From assembly GCF_003254645.1 (NCBI RefSeq), contig NZ_PNFD01000001.1:496001-560000 (forward strand): DNA of 64,000 nucleotides. The letters run 5' to 3'. The stretch is from Microbacterium suaedae (GTDB lineage: Bacteria; Actinomycetota; Actinomycetes; Actinomycetales; Microbacteriaceae). The position numbers were made by a program, and so were the translations under genes. This document shows positions 16,302 through 24,343 of this stretch, in pieces. The stretch's first letter is position 1, and each line of letters opens with the position of its first letter. The notes under the pieces were generated by a model. That model was not told where the DNA came from and searched no databases. It saw only the letters and a list, made by a program, of their open reading frames with translations.

Positions 16302-16496
16302 TCAGAGGCGGGCCCGCCGGAGGTGCCGCCAGAGGCCGTTCCACAGGTCGTGACGACGATGCGCGCGGGCACGCTCGTCCGCGACGTCCATGCGAACCCG
16401 TGCCAGGAAAAGCTGGGAGCTCCGCTCATCGTGCGTCGATGCCCAGAGACCGTCACCGGTCATCTCCACCACCCCCTCGTATGGCCAGGACACCAC
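16302..16496 (-). CDS. possible small hypothetical protein
   Basis: A 64-codon frame starting at GTG 16496. Its composition looks protein-like: GDGLWASTHDERSSQLFLAR is followed by an Arg-rich amphipathic helix ending in DLWNGLWRHLRR. There is no convincing Shine-Dalgarno and a competing frame (16187-16456) overlaps it. I do not recognise the product. Confidence 0.38.
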   Translation of the reverse strand: MVSWPYEGVVEMTGDGLWASTHDERSSQLFLARVRMDVADERARAHRRHDLWNGLWRHLRRARL

Positions 16497-16635
16497 GCGT
16501 GCGCCGGCCCCACAAGGGGGCGTGCTGAGGTCGCCGCGAGGTGCCGCGCCTCGTACGCGCGAGGCTCTACCCTGAGCCGGCCGCCTGCGTTAGAGTCGCG
16601 GCGACCGTCGACGCCGAGAGAGGGAGCTGACACAC

Positions 16636-17244
16636 ATGCTGCTGTTGTCGATGGGCGTCTCCGTCGATGGCTACATCTCCGACCGCACGGGTGATTTCCA
16701 CTGGGGCACCCCGGACGCGGAGCAGTTCGCCTTCCATCTCCGGGAGGTCAGCGCGTTGCGCGGACTGATCCTCGGGCGCCGCCTCTACGAGACGATGCGG
16801 ATCTGGGAGACGGATCCCACCTTCCCGAGCACGCCGGACGAATCCGCCTTCGCAGAGGCATGGACGGCCCTCCCGAAGCTTGTCTTCAGCCGCACGCTGA
16901 GAGCCGTCGAGGGGCTCGCGCGGATCGCGACGGGCGACTACGAGGAAGAGATCGCGGCGTTCATGGCCGAGGTGGGCGGAGATGTCGAGATCGGCGGACC
17001 GGACGTGGCATCGCAGGCGATCGTCACCGGCCTCGTCGATGAGTTCCGGATCTTCCGCAGCCCGATCATCGTGGGCGGCGGCACGCCCCTCCTCCCACAT
17101 GTCGCGGATCCGATCCCGCTCGAACTCGTCGAGACACGAACGTTCGCTTCGCGCATCGTCTACGAGCGCTACCGGCGCGCGGAGCGTTCCGGCAGCGCGC
17201 CTTCCGCGCCGAAACACGACAAAGGCCCCCACCCCGAAGGGTGA
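16636..17244 (+). CDS. dihydrofolate reductase family (RibD C-terminal fold) protein
   Basis: This 202-residue protein has the DHFR/RibD-C fold: an opening strand LLLSMGVSVDGYISDRTGD, LILGRRLYETM near residues 44-54, KLVFSRTL near 82-89, and the cofactor loop VEIGGPDVASQAI near 117-129, ending with SPIIVGGGTPLL. Such proteins are NADPH-dependent reductases of mostly unknown substrate, common in actinobacteria and distinct from FolA. AGAGAGGGAGC lies upstream of the ATG. The last codons form the left arm of a bidirectional terminator. Confidence 0.88.
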   Translation: MLLLSMGVSVDGYISDRTGDFHWGTPDAEQFAFHLREVSALRGLILGRRLYETMRIWETDPTFPSTPDESAFAEAWTALPKLVFSRTLRAVEGLARIATGDYEEEIAAFMAEVGGDVEIGGPDVASQAIVTGLVDEFRIFRSPIIVGGGTPLLPHVADPIPLELVETRTFASRIVYERYRRAERSGSAPSAPKHDKGPHPEG

Positions 17245-17250
17245 GGGCCT
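17223..17250. terminator. bidirectional terminator between the DHFR-fold gene and tRNA-Thr
   Basis: A 12-bp stem with one mismatch (17223-17234 with 17239-17250) has a CGAA loop. On the minus strand it is followed by a short TTTGTCGTGTTT tract, so it probably ends tRNA-Thr transcription as well as that of the convergent gene, whose stop codon lies inside the right arm. Confidence 0.7.
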
Positions 17251-17257
17251 GACGCCG

Positions 17258-17330
17258 AGCCGCCTGTCGGAATCGAACCGACGACCTATTCATTACGAGT
17301 GAATCGCTCTGCCGACTGAGCTAAGGCGGC
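17258..17330 (-). tRNA. tRNA-Thr (anticodon CGT)
   Basis: This 73-nt cloverleaf is on the minus strand. The acceptor GCCGCCT pairs perfectly with AGGCGGC, the D arm contains TAGCTCAGTCGGCAGAGC, the anticodon loop is CTCGTAA, and the T arm contains GGTTCGATTCC. The discriminator is T and CCA is not encoded. Confidence 0.96.
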
Positions 17331-17420
17331 GTCTCGCGCCGCGTGAGCGGCACGATCGTCTATATTACTCGACCCCTCGTGCTGGCGCGAATCGAATGCA
17401 CGACCCGGGCGTGCCGCAGC

Positions 17421-18977
17421 TCAGCCCGGCTGACAGACAAGCCCTTCCTCCGGCACCGTGCCTTCGACGAGGTACTCTTCGACCGCGTCGTCGACGCAGT
17501 CACTGCCCGCCTGATAGGCCGTGTGTCCCTCGCCCTCGTAGGTGACGAGCGTGCCGCTCGAGAGCTGTGCGGCGAGCGCCTCCGCCCAGGCGAACGGCGT
17601 CGCCGGGTCTCCCGTCGTGCCGATGACGACGATGGGGGCGGCCCCCTCGGCGTGAATCTCCTCGCGCTCGCCCGTAGGCGGGAAGGCCCAGAACTCGCAG
17701 ACATCGGCCCCCATCATGTACTGCCAGGTGACCGGCGCCTTCTCTTCCAGCTCGCGCTCCTGAGCTTCGGTCATCTCGCCCTCGGTCGGGTAGTCCATGC
17801 AGTTGTATGCCTGGAACGCCTCCGTCGAGTTCGAGGTGTACACGCCGCCCTCGCGGCCGTTGTAGAAGTCAGCGAGGAACATCGCGCCGGTCGGGTCACC
17901 GTCCAATGCCCCTGCCAGGGCGTCCGTGAGGTACGGCCAGTTCTCCTCGCTGTACAGGGCAGCGACAACGGCGGTCATGAGCGCATCTCCACCAAGCTCT
18001 CGGCCATCAGCCGATACGAGCGGCTGACGATCGAGGGAGGCGAGCAGTGCCGAGATCTCGTCAAGCGCCTGCTCGACCGTGCCACGGAAAGGACACGTCG
18101 TTCCCTCGAGACAGCTCGCGAGATAGGTGCGCAGAGCCTGCTCGAATGCCTCGACCTGCGTCGCTCCGACCTCGCTTCCGGGCACCGAGGGATCCAGGGC
18201 GCCGTCGAGCACGAGGCGACCGACATTCTCGGGGAACAGCTGCGCGTACGTCGCTCCAAGGAACGTGCCATACGAGTACCCGAGATAGGTGAGCTCACGG
18301 TCTCCGAGCACGGCGCGCAGCAGGTCCATATCGCGCGCTGCCTGCTCGGTCGTGATGAACTCGAGCAGATCTCCCGAATTCTCGGCGCACGCGTCGGCGA
18401 AAGTTTCGGCTGCCGCCTCCTGACTCTTCTCCCACGTCGACGATCCGCGTTCGCCCTCCGGGATGTCGTAGAGAAATGCGTCCATCCCCCGCGTGTCGAG
18501 GCATTCCACCGGCGTCGAACGCGCCACGCCGCGGGGGTCGAAACCAACGAGGTCGAAGTTCTCGGCGAGTCGCTCGCCGAGGCCGCCGTATTCGAGGGAA
18601 GAGAACAGGAGATCGATGCCCGAAGCCCCCGGGCCGCCGGGGTTGAGGAGAAGCGAGCCCTGCGGATCGAACGGCCGCTCGGCCGCGCGCGCGATGCGCA
18701 GGTCGATCTCGCCCGCTTCGGGGGCGTGCCAGTCGAGGGGCGCCGTGACCGTCGCGCATTCGACCGGCTCACTCGTCGTCGGACGCTCACAGGCCTCCCA
18801 CGCGAGGGTCTGCTCGTAGAACGGGAGCAGTTCGTCGGCCACCCCGTCAAGGACGGGCCCGGATTCCTCTCCCGCAATCTCGACGGAGAACGGATTCGCG
18901 CAGGACACCGCGAGGCTCGCGGCAACGAGGGCCGCGGAAGCCGCAATGAGACGACGGATTCGGGTGCGGACGTTCAC
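17421..18977 (-). CDS. secreted tripeptidyl aminopeptidase, alpha/beta hydrolase lipoprotein
   Basis: This 518-residue protein has an N-terminal RRLIAASAALVAASLAVSC segment, a lipoprotein signal peptide with Cys in the lipobox. The alpha/beta hydrolase core has an oxyanion region LLNPGGPGASG, nucleophile GYSYGTFLG (Ser near 235), an acid in GTTGDPATPF (near 452) and His in EGEGHTAY (near 484), then the TAP-like C-terminal domain. It likely removes tripeptides from extracellular peptides, as in Streptomyces TAP. GTG 18977 is preceded by GGGAGGAAACC and overlaps the holB stop by 4 nt, so translation is probably coupled. Confidence 0.92.
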   Translation of the reverse strand: MNVRTRIRRLIAASAALVAASLAVSCANPFSVEIAGEESGPVLDGVADELLPFYEQTLAWEACERPTTSEPVECATVTAPLDWHAPEAGEIDLRIARAAERPFDPQGSLLLNPGGPGASGIDLLFSSLEYGGLGERLAENFDLVGFDPRGVARSTPVECLDTRGMDAFLYDIPEGERGSSTWEKSQEAAAETFADACAENSGDLLEFITTEQAARDMDLLRAVLGDRELTYLGYSYGTFLGATYAQLFPENVGRLVLDGALDPSVPGSEVGATQVEAFEQALRTYLASCLEGTTCPFRGTVEQALDEISALLASLDRQPLVSADGRELGGDALMTAVVAALYSEENWPYLTDALAGALDGDPTGAMFLADFYNGREGGVYTSNSTEAFQAYNCMDYPTEGEMTEAQERELEEKAPVTWQYMMGADVCEFWAFPPTGEREEIHAEGAAPIVVIGTTGDPATPFAWAEALAAQLSSGTLVTYEGEGHTAYQAGSDCVDDAVEEYLVEGTVPEEGLVCQPG

Positions 18978-20134
18978 GGTTTCCTCCCGCTGACGATCGT
19001 GATGAGCAGGCTCTCGAGAGCCAGCGTCGGCTGCACGTTGTGCCCGAGAGCGTCGCGCGTCTCCGAAAGGTGATCGAGCACGGTGAGGGCGCGCCCCGGG
19101 GCCCACCGCTCGGCAGTCTCGCGCATCTCGTCGATGTACTCGGCGTTGATGATCCCCTCCGTGCGCCCGAGCTGCAGCAACGCGATGTCGCGGAACAGCG
19201 ATTGCATGTCGGTGAGCACGCGATCGAGGCCGTCGCGGACGCTTCGCTTGGCCCGTTTCTCCTGATCGTCTTTCAGTGCGTTGAGCTGCGATCTGACCGC
19301 CGGAGGGACCTTGGCGCCGTCGGCCACGCCCACCGTGCGCAGCAGCTCCGCACGCTCGGCCTCGTCGCGCTCAGCCGTCAGCGCCTTCGCGTCGTCGTTC
19401 GCCGCCTGCACAATGCGCCCGGCGACCGCGACGACATCTCCGATTCCCCGCACCCGCAGGACGTCCCGCAGGGTCTCCTCTCGGCGCGCCCGCGACGCCT
19501 CGTCGGTCGCGAGGCGCTGCGCCATGCCGATGTGCCGCTGCGCATGACGCGCCGACTGTTCCGCCACGGCCGCGTCGACCCCTGTGCGTTCGACAAGCAG
19601 CCGCGCGACGTCGTCGACCTCAAGCTCACGCAACCTCAGTGTGCGCACCCGCGAGCGAATCGTCGGCAGCAGGTCGGCCTCGCTCGGGGCGCACAGCACC
19701 CACACGGTCTGCTCGGGCGGCTCCTCGAGTGCCTTGAGGAGCACGTTCGACGTGCGCTCCGTCATGCGGTCGGCATCTTCGACGACGATCACGCGATACC
19801 GGCCGACACTCGGTGCATAGTACGAGCGCTCGACGATGTCGCGCGCCTGGCGGATCGTGATGATCACGCCCTCGGTGCGCAGCTGGGTGAGGTCGGGGTG
19901 GGTTCCCGCGAGCACCTGCTTCATCGTCGCGACATCGTGTTCGCCCTCCGCGATGAGGGCCGCAGCGAAGGCCAGCGCGAGCGTCGATCGGCCGGATCCC
20001 GGTGGCCCCGTGAGCAGCCATCCGTGCGCGAGCTGCTGCGGATCCGTCGCGGCTCGCCGCAGCGCAGCGACGGCGTCATCCTGGCCCAGCGCGTCGCCCC
20101 ACGGAACGGCGGGAGCGGTCGTCGTGAGGGTCAT
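18974..20134 (-). CDS. holB: DNA polymerase III subunit delta'
   Basis: This 386-residue clamp-loader subunit has the degenerate P-loop TGPPGSGRSTLA (about 42-53), in which Arg stands in for the usual Lys, normal for delta' because it does not hydrolyse ATP. It also has VIVVEDADRMTERTSNVLLK near 113-132 and the SRVRTLRLREL sensor region near 160-170. The Cys residues of the zinc module seen in many delta' proteins are missing. tmk, its common neighbour, is not upstream; a divergent toxin-antitoxin module lies there instead. Its stop overlaps the downstream peptidase start. Confidence 0.93.
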   Translation of the reverse strand: MTLTTTAPAVPWGDALGQDDAVAALRRAATDPQQLAHGWLLTGPPGSGRSTLALAFAAALIAEGEHDVATMKQVLAGTHPDLTQLRTEGVIITIRQARDIVERSYYAPSVGRYRVIVVEDADRMTERTSNVLLKALEEPPEQTVWVLCAPSEADLLPTIRSRVRTLRLRELEVDDVARLLVERTGVDAAVAEQSARHAQRHIGMAQRLATDEASRARREETLRDVLRVRGIGDVVAVAGRIVQAANDDAKALTAERDEAERAELLRTVGVADGAKVPPAVRSQLNALKDDQEKRAKRSVRDGLDRVLTDMQSLFRDIALLQLGRTEGIINAEYIDEMRETAERWAPGRALTVLDHLSETRDALGHNVQPTLALESLLITIVSGRKP

Positions 20135-20190
20135 GCTCTCAGCCTACGGCGATCCCCTGACACGGAAGCGCGAGGAGCCCCTGGTGAGCG

Positions 20191-20208
20191 TGATACCACT
20201 TTGATACC
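20191..20208 (+). promoter_or_regulatory. direct repeat TGATACC x2, candidate antitoxin operator/promoter
   Basis: TGATACC occurs at 20191-20197 and 20202-20208, 11 bp apart, so both copies face the same side of the helix. The second copy contains GATACC, which could be a -10 element and would put the transcript start close to the ATG at 20217, fitting a leaderless mRNA. RHH antitoxins commonly bind paired half-sites of this kind. Confidence 0.5.
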
Positions 20209-20216
20209 GTCGCGTC

Positions 20217-20423
20217 ATGGCCATGACACTCCGCCTCCCGCCCGAGCTCGACTCCGCCCTCGACGCGATCGCCGCGGCCGAGCACATGTCGAAGCACGCC
20301 CTCGTGCTCAGCGGCATCGAGGAGCTCGTGCGGCAACGGCTACAGCGGGCGCGTCTCCGCGCCGACTTCGAGCGCCTGCGCGATGAGGAAGCTGAGGTGC
20401 TTCGAAGGCTCGAAGACGCATGA
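20217..20423 (+). CDS. ribbon-helix-helix (CopG-type) antitoxin
   Basis: This 68-residue protein has an N-terminal strand MTLRLPPELDSALDAIAA, a second helix SKHALVLSGIEELV, and a charged C-terminal helix rich in Arg and Glu that would wrap the toxin. It is a typical RHH antitoxin and autorepressor. There is no Shine-Dalgarno before the ATG at 20217, and a second ATG lies at 20223. The gene overlaps the toxin start by 4 nt (ATGA). Confidence 0.85.
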   Translation: MAMTLRLPPELDSALDAIAAAEHMSKHALVLSGIEELVRQRLQRARLRADFERLRDEEAEVLRRLEDA

Positions 20424-20794
20424 TCGAACACCTGACCGATGAGGACGCATTCGCCGTCGTCGAGTGGTTGGGCTTCCATGTGCGCGACGCGGGCCTGCTG
20501 AGCTCCGCGATCGCCCGCCCTCGGGCAGGCTTCGCCGGCGAAGACGTTTACCCCACGCTCCACGCCAAGGCGGCCGCACTGCTCGAGTCGCTTGCGCGGA
20601 ACCCCCCCCTGTACGACGGGAACAAGCGAACGGCGTGGATGCTCACGCTCGCGTTTCTCTCGAGGAACGGCGTGCGGCATACGATGACGGCCGACGAGGC
20701 GTTCGAGTACGTCATCGGCGTCGCAAGCGGCGAGGTCGGCCTCGAGCAGTCGACATCCTGGCTCGAGAGCCACCTCGAGCCGCTCAGGCCGTGA
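20420..20794 (+). CDS. doc: death-on-curing (Doc/Fic) family toxin with altered motif
   Basis: This 124-residue protein has the Fic/Doc fold. The core motif reads [13 protein letters not shown] (residues 61-73). Family members have His at the position that here is Pro62 (codon CCC at 20603-20605 in place of CAC), while Asp66, Asn68, Lys69 and Arg70 are kept. Doc toxins phosphorylate EF-Tu and need that His, so this copy may be inactive. The N-terminal [12 protein letters not shown] and the lid-like [18 protein letters not shown] are normal. Its 3' end overlaps the convergent ispG by 11 bp. Confidence 0.88.
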   Translation: MIEHLTDEDAFAVVEWLGFHVRDAGLLSSAIARPRAGFAGEDVYPTLHAKAAALLESLARNPPLYDGNKRTAWMLTLAFLSRNGVRHTMTADEAFEYVIGVASGEVGLEQSTSWLESHLEPLRP

Positions 20795-21935
20795 TGACCT
20801 GCGCGGTCCCGGGGGCGGCGTCCGCCCCCATCTCGTCCGCGAGGCGGTTCGCCTCCTCGATGAGCGTCTCGACGATCGCCTCCTCGGGAACCGTCTTGAT
20901 GACCTCGCCCTTGACGAAGATCTGCCCCTTGCCGTTTCCGCTCGCCACACCGAGATCGGCATCGCGCGCCTCGCCCGGCCCGTTCACAACGCATCCCATG
21001 ACGGCCACGCGCAGCGGAACCGTCATGTCCTTCAGCCCCTCCGTCACGCGATCAGCGAGAGAGTAGACATCGACCTGAGCACGACCGCACGACGGGCACG
21101 ACACGATCTCGAGCGTGCGCTCGCGCAGGTTCAGCGACTGCAGGATCTGGTGGCCGACCTTGACCTCCTCGGCAGGAGGGGCCGAAAGCGAGACGCGGAT
21201 CGTGTCGCCGATCCCCTCCGCGAGCAGGATGCCGAACGCCGTGGCCGACTTGATCGTTCCCTGGAACGCGGGGCCCGCCTCGGTCACGCCGAGGTGCAGC
21301 GGCCAGTCACCGCGCTCCGCGAGAAGGCGGTATGCCTGCACCATGACGACGGGGTCATTGTGCTTGACCGAGATCTTGAAGTCGTGGAAGTCGTGCTCTT
21401 CGAAGAGTGACGCCTCCCACACGGCCGACTCGGCGAGCGCCTCGGGCGTCGCCTTGCCGTACTTCTCGAGCAGGCGGCGGTCGAGGGATCCCGCGTTCAC
21501 GCCGATGCGCAGGCTCACGCCCGCGTCTTTCGCCGCCTTCGCGATCTCGCCGACGCGGTCGTCGAACTTGCGGATGTTGCCGGGGTTCACACGCACGGCG
21601 CCGCAGCCCGCGTCGATCGCCTCGAACACGTACTTCGGCTGGAAGTGGATGTCGGCGATGACGGGGATCTGGCTCTTCATCGCGATGATCTTCAGCGCCT
21701 CGGCGTCTTTGTCCGTCGGACACGCGACGCGGACGATCTCGCAGCCTGACGCCGTCAGCTCGGCGATCTGCTGCAGCGTCGCGTTGATGTCGTGCGTCTT
21801 CGTCGTGGTCATCGACTGCACGCTGACGGGCGCGTCACCGCCGACCTTGACCTTGCCCACGTCGATCTGGCGCGACTTGCGGCGCGGGGCGAGCGTCTGG
21901 GGCGCGGAGGGCATACCGAGGTTCACTGCTGGCAC
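20784..21935 (-). CDS. ispG: 4-hydroxy-3-methylbut-2-enyl diphosphate synthase (flavodoxin)
   Basis: This 383-residue iron-sulfur enzyme carries out the penultimate MEP-pathway step, turning MEcPP into HMBPP. Cluster ligands are visible in [14 protein letters not shown] (about 282-295) and [17 protein letters not shown] (about 318-334). The TIM-barrel half has SVQSMTTT and [17 protein letters not shown]. The GTG at 21935 fits the family N-terminus (PAVNLGMP); a longer frame to 21962 exists. In related genomes ispG often follows dxr and rip1; here those lie 4 kb away. Confidence 0.95.
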   Translation of the reverse strand: MPAVNLGMPSAPQTLAPRRKSRQIDVGKVKVGGDAPVSVQSMTTTKTHDINATLQQIAELTASGCEIVRVACPTDKDAEALKIIAMKSQIPVIADIHFQPKYVFEAIDAGCGAVRVNPGNIRKFDDRVGEIAKAAKDAGVSLRIGVNAGSLDRRLLEKYGKATPEALAESAVWEASLFEEHDFHDFKISVKHNDPVVMVQAYRLLAERGDWPLHLGVTEAGPAFQGTIKSATAFGILLAEGIGDTIRVSLSAPPAEEVKVGHQILQSLNLRERTLEIVSCPSCGRAQVDVYSLADRVTEGLKDMTVPLRVAVMGCVVNGPGEARDADLGVASGNGKGQIFVKGEVIKTVPEEAIVETLIEEANRLADEMGADAAPGTAQVITA

Positions 21936-22001
21936 ATCGCCCAGCCTACGCCGCCCGACCACGCGCGGGAGGCGCAGTTGCAGGGATCCTCAGGGACTGT
22001 G

Positions 22002-22103
22002 TAGCGTCAGAGGCGTGTTCGCGAACGTCTCCTGGTGGCCCGCTTCCTAGGCGGACCGTTTCGCGACCCATCGACAAACGACCGTCTCCTCCGGCGGTCG
22101 TTT
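22002..22103 (+). promoter_or_regulatory. Trp ribosome-mediated attenuator
   Basis: TAGCGT (22002-22007) can serve as -10 and would start the transcript at the GTG of the leader peptide (22015). Past the leader stop, CGG and CGTTT (22052-22061) can pair with AAACG-ACCG (22076-22084) as an antiterminator. The same 22076-22084 segment pairs perfectly with CGGTCGTTT (22095-22103) as a terminator stem, extendable inward by two pairs. A ribosome stalled on the Trp codons leaves the antiterminator free; one at the stop codon would mask 22052-22061. The 3' side is only moderately T-rich (TTTCGTGTAT). Confidence 0.8.
22015..22050 (+). CDS. Trp-sensing leader peptide VFANVSWWPAS
   Basis: An 11-codon frame from GTG 22015 to TAG 22048-22050, with tandem Trp codons TGG TGG at 22033-22038. 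It lies 95 nt ahead of a fused anthranilate synthase gene and directly before mutually exclusive hairpins. Leader peptides opening with Met-Phe-Ala and containing a Trp run are known upstream of actinobacterial trpE-type genes. AGAGG lies five bases before the GTG, but a leaderless start is also possible. Confidence 0.8.
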   Translation: MFANVSWWPAS

Positions 22104-22145
22104 CGTGTATGCGGGGCCGCCGCCCGGCCCTACGAAGTGAGTCCC

Positions 22146-24089
22146 ATGCCTGACAATCCCGCCAACTTTCTCGCGGCCCTCGCGGCCGACCCGCGGCAGT
22201 CTTTCGCGCTCATCGCCCGCGACGGCGCGGCGACGGTCGAGGTTCTGACGGGTCCCATCACCGACGTCGAGCGACTGGCCGATATCCCGTTGAATGGCGC
22301 CGACGGCACCCCGCACGAGGTCCTCGCGATGGTGCCGTTCCGTCAGGTCGCTGAGCGCGGATTCGAGGCGCACGACGACGACGCGCCCTTGCGCTGCCTC
22401 ATCGTCGACGAGCGCCGCACGCTCCCCGCCGAGGATGTCCTCCGCGCGCTCCCCCACGACGAGATCCCCCTCCGCGACGCGGGATTCGACATCGATGATG
22501 ACCGCTACGCCGAGATCGTGCGCACCGTGATCCGCGACGAGATCGGCCGCGGCGAGGGCGCCAACTTCGTCATCCGACGCGACTACACCGCCGACGTCGA
22601 AGCGGATCCGCGCGTCGCCGCGCTGACGTGGTTCCGAGCCCTGCTCGAGCACGAGCGCGGCGCGTACTGGACCTTCGCGGTCGTCACGCCCGACCATGTC
22701 GCCGTCGGCGCGAGTCCCGAGGCGCACGTCACCGCGACGAGCGACGGATCCGCCGACGGCCGCGTGGTCGAGATGAACCCCATCTCGGGAACCTTCCGGC
22801 ACCCCGCGGGCGGCGCGACACCCGAAACTCTGAGCGCCTTCCTCCGCGACACGAAGGAGACCGAGGAGCTGTTCATGGTCGTCGACGAGGAGCTCAAGAT
22901 GATGAGCGCCGTCTGCAGCGACGGCGGCCGCATCACGGGCCCCCATCTCAAGGAGATGTCGCGACTCACCCATACCGAGTACGTGCTGCGCGGCCGCTCT
23001 CACCTGGATCCACGGGACATCCTGCGCGAGACGATGTTCGCACCGACCGTGACCGGATCGCCCATGCAGAACGCGTGCGCTGTCATCCGCCGACACGAGG
23101 AGAAGCCGCGCGGCTACTACTCGGGCGTCGCCGCCCTGTTCACGCCTCGCGACGGCGGGCACGACCTCGACGCGCCGATCCTCATCCGCACGGCCTACAT
23201 CGAGGACGGACGGCTCCGGGTCCCCGCGGGCGCGACTCTCGTCCGGCACAGCGACCCGTACGGCGAAGTCAGCGAGACGCACGGGAAGGCCGCGGGCGTA
23301 CTCGGCGCCATCGGGGCGATCCCGCGGGCCGTCACGAGCGTCGCGGGCGTCGACGAGGACGCTCCCGGATCCGCCCCCGCGCGCCTCGCCGACGACCCCG
23401 AGATCGCCGAGCTGCTCGCCTCCCGGAATGCACGGCTTGCGCGATTCTGGCTCGACGACCAGTCGCACCACGCGCCCGCCGCGTCGCTCGCCGGACGCCG
23501 TGCGCTCGTGATCGACGCGGAGGATCGCTTCACGACGATGCTCGCGCACCAGCTGCGCCGGCTCGGCCTCGACGTCGAGATCGCACTCTGGAACGAGGCC
23601 TCCGACTCCGACGTGGATGCGGCGGAGATCGTCGTGGCCGGCCCCGGCCCCGGGGATCCCCTCGACGACGCGAACCCGCGCGTGCGGCGTCTCCGCGAGA
23701 TCGTCGCGCGACGCCTCGACGTCCGCGCGCCGCTGCTCGCCGTCTGCCTCAGCCACCAGGTGCTCGCGACGCGCCTCGGCATCGCCATCTCGCCGCTCGA
23801 CAGCCCCCACCAGGGGCTGCAGCTCACGGTCGACGTGTACGGAGAGCCTGCCGCGATCGGGTTCTACAACACGTTCACGGCGCGCGTGCAGCCCGGCGTC
23901 GGGCGGCTTACGCCGAGCGAGAACCGTTGCGGCGCCGTCGGCGACGTCGAGATCGCCGCATCGGAGACGGGCGACGTGTACGCGCTGCGCGGCGCCGGAT
24001 TCGCGAGCGTGCAGGGCCACCTCGAGTCGATCCTGTCGCGCGACGGCATCCGCACGCTCGAGCGGCTCGTGACGCACGCCCTCGACTGA
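22146..24089 (+). CDS. fused anthranilate synthase (TrpEG/PhzE-like)
   Basis: This 647-residue protein joins a chorismate-binding domain (about 1-430, with EMNPISGTFRH, DEELKMMSAVCSDGG and MFAPTVTGSPMQNACAVI) to a class I glutamine amidotransferase domain (about 480-647) with Cys near 534 (LLAVCLSHQVLATRLG), GPGPGDP, and the His-Glu pair in QGHLES. It makes anthranilate, or in the PhzE branch 2-amino-2-deoxyisochorismate. The Trp attenuator upstream argues for a tryptophan role. Fused, attenuator-controlled anthranilate synthases are known in Streptomyces venezuelae. No phenazine genes lie nearby. Confidence 0.88.
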   Translation: MPDNPANFLAALAADPRQSFALIARDGAATVEVLTGPITDVERLADIPLNGADGTPHEVLAMVPFRQVAERGFEAHDDDAPLRCLIVDERRTLPAEDVLRALPHDEIPLRDAGFDIDDDRYAEIVRTVIRDEIGRGEGANFVIRRDYTADVEADPRVAALTWFRALLEHERGAYWTFAVVTPDHVAVGASPEAHVTATSDGSADGRVVEMNPISGTFRHPAGGATPETLSAFLRDTKETEELFMVVDEELKMMSAVCSDGGRITGPHLKEMSRLTHTEYVLRGRSHLDPRDILRETMFAPTVTGSPMQNACAVIRRHEEKPRGYYSGVAALFTPRDGGHDLDAPILIRTAYIEDGRLRVPAGATLVRHSDPYGEVSETHGKAAGVLGAIGAIPRAVTSVAGVDEDAPGSAPARLADDPEIAELLASRNARLARFWLDDQSHHAPAASLAGRRALVIDAEDRFTTMLAHQLRRLGLDVEIALWNEASDSDVDAAEIVVAGPGPGDPLDDANPRVRRLREIVARRLDVRAPLLAVCLSHQVLATRLGIAISPLDSPHQGLQLTVDVYGEPAAIGFYNTFTARVQPGVGRLTPSENRCGAVGDVEIAASETGDVYALRGAGFASVQGHLESILSRDGIRTLERLVTHALD

Positions 24090-24095
24090 CCGCCG

Positions 24096-24180
24096 CAACA
24101 CAACGCAGTCAATCCGAGCGGCAACTGCCGGTTTCGGCCCCAACCGCCCCATTCCACGCCAGATCGACTGCGTTGTGTTG
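24096..24180 (+). repeat. palindromic element, copy 1 (MITE-like)
   Basis: This 85-bp element has 19-bp terminal inverted repeats (CAACACAACGCAGTCAATC at the left, its near-complement at the right, one mismatch). Its left internal part holds GCGGCAACTGCCGG, a small palindrome of its own. It lies 7 bp after the anthranilate synthase stop and carries no ORF of note. Confidence 0.85.
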
Positions 24181-24231
24181 CCGCGCGACGGGAACCGCCC
24201 CGCGGGCTGCACTCCACCTATGCCCTCGCCT

Positions 24232-24322
24232 CCCCAACACAACGCAGTCAATCCGGACGGCAACTGCCGGAATCTGGCTCCCGGGGCCCAGGCGACGCCG
24301 GATCGACTGCATTGTGTTGGGG
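24232..24322 (+). repeat. palindromic element, copy 2 (MITE-like)
   Basis: This 91-bp element has terminal inverted repeats of about 25 bp with two mismatches (CCCCAACACAACGCAGTC at the left). It shares its ends and the internal CGGCAACTGCCGG block with copy 1 in the same orientation, while the rest of the interior differs. The 51 bp between the copies is unrelated. It ends 21 bp before the next start codon. Confidence 0.85.
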
Positions 24323-24343
24323 GAACGGCGGTAGCGTGAACCC

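Noticed and set aside
22146..24089. Phenazine biosynthesis (PhzE) assignment
   Set aside because: No other phz genes are present and a Trp attenuator precedes the gene; anthranilate synthesis is the better call, though the fold alone cannot separate them.
22047..24263. 738-codon minus-strand frame opposite the fused anthranilate synthase
   Set aside because: It is a shadow; the plus strand has complete chorismate-binding and amidotransferase motifs.
24096..24322. CRISPR array
   Set aside because: There are only two units with internal dyad symmetry and a non-repeat interval; no further copies and no cas genes.
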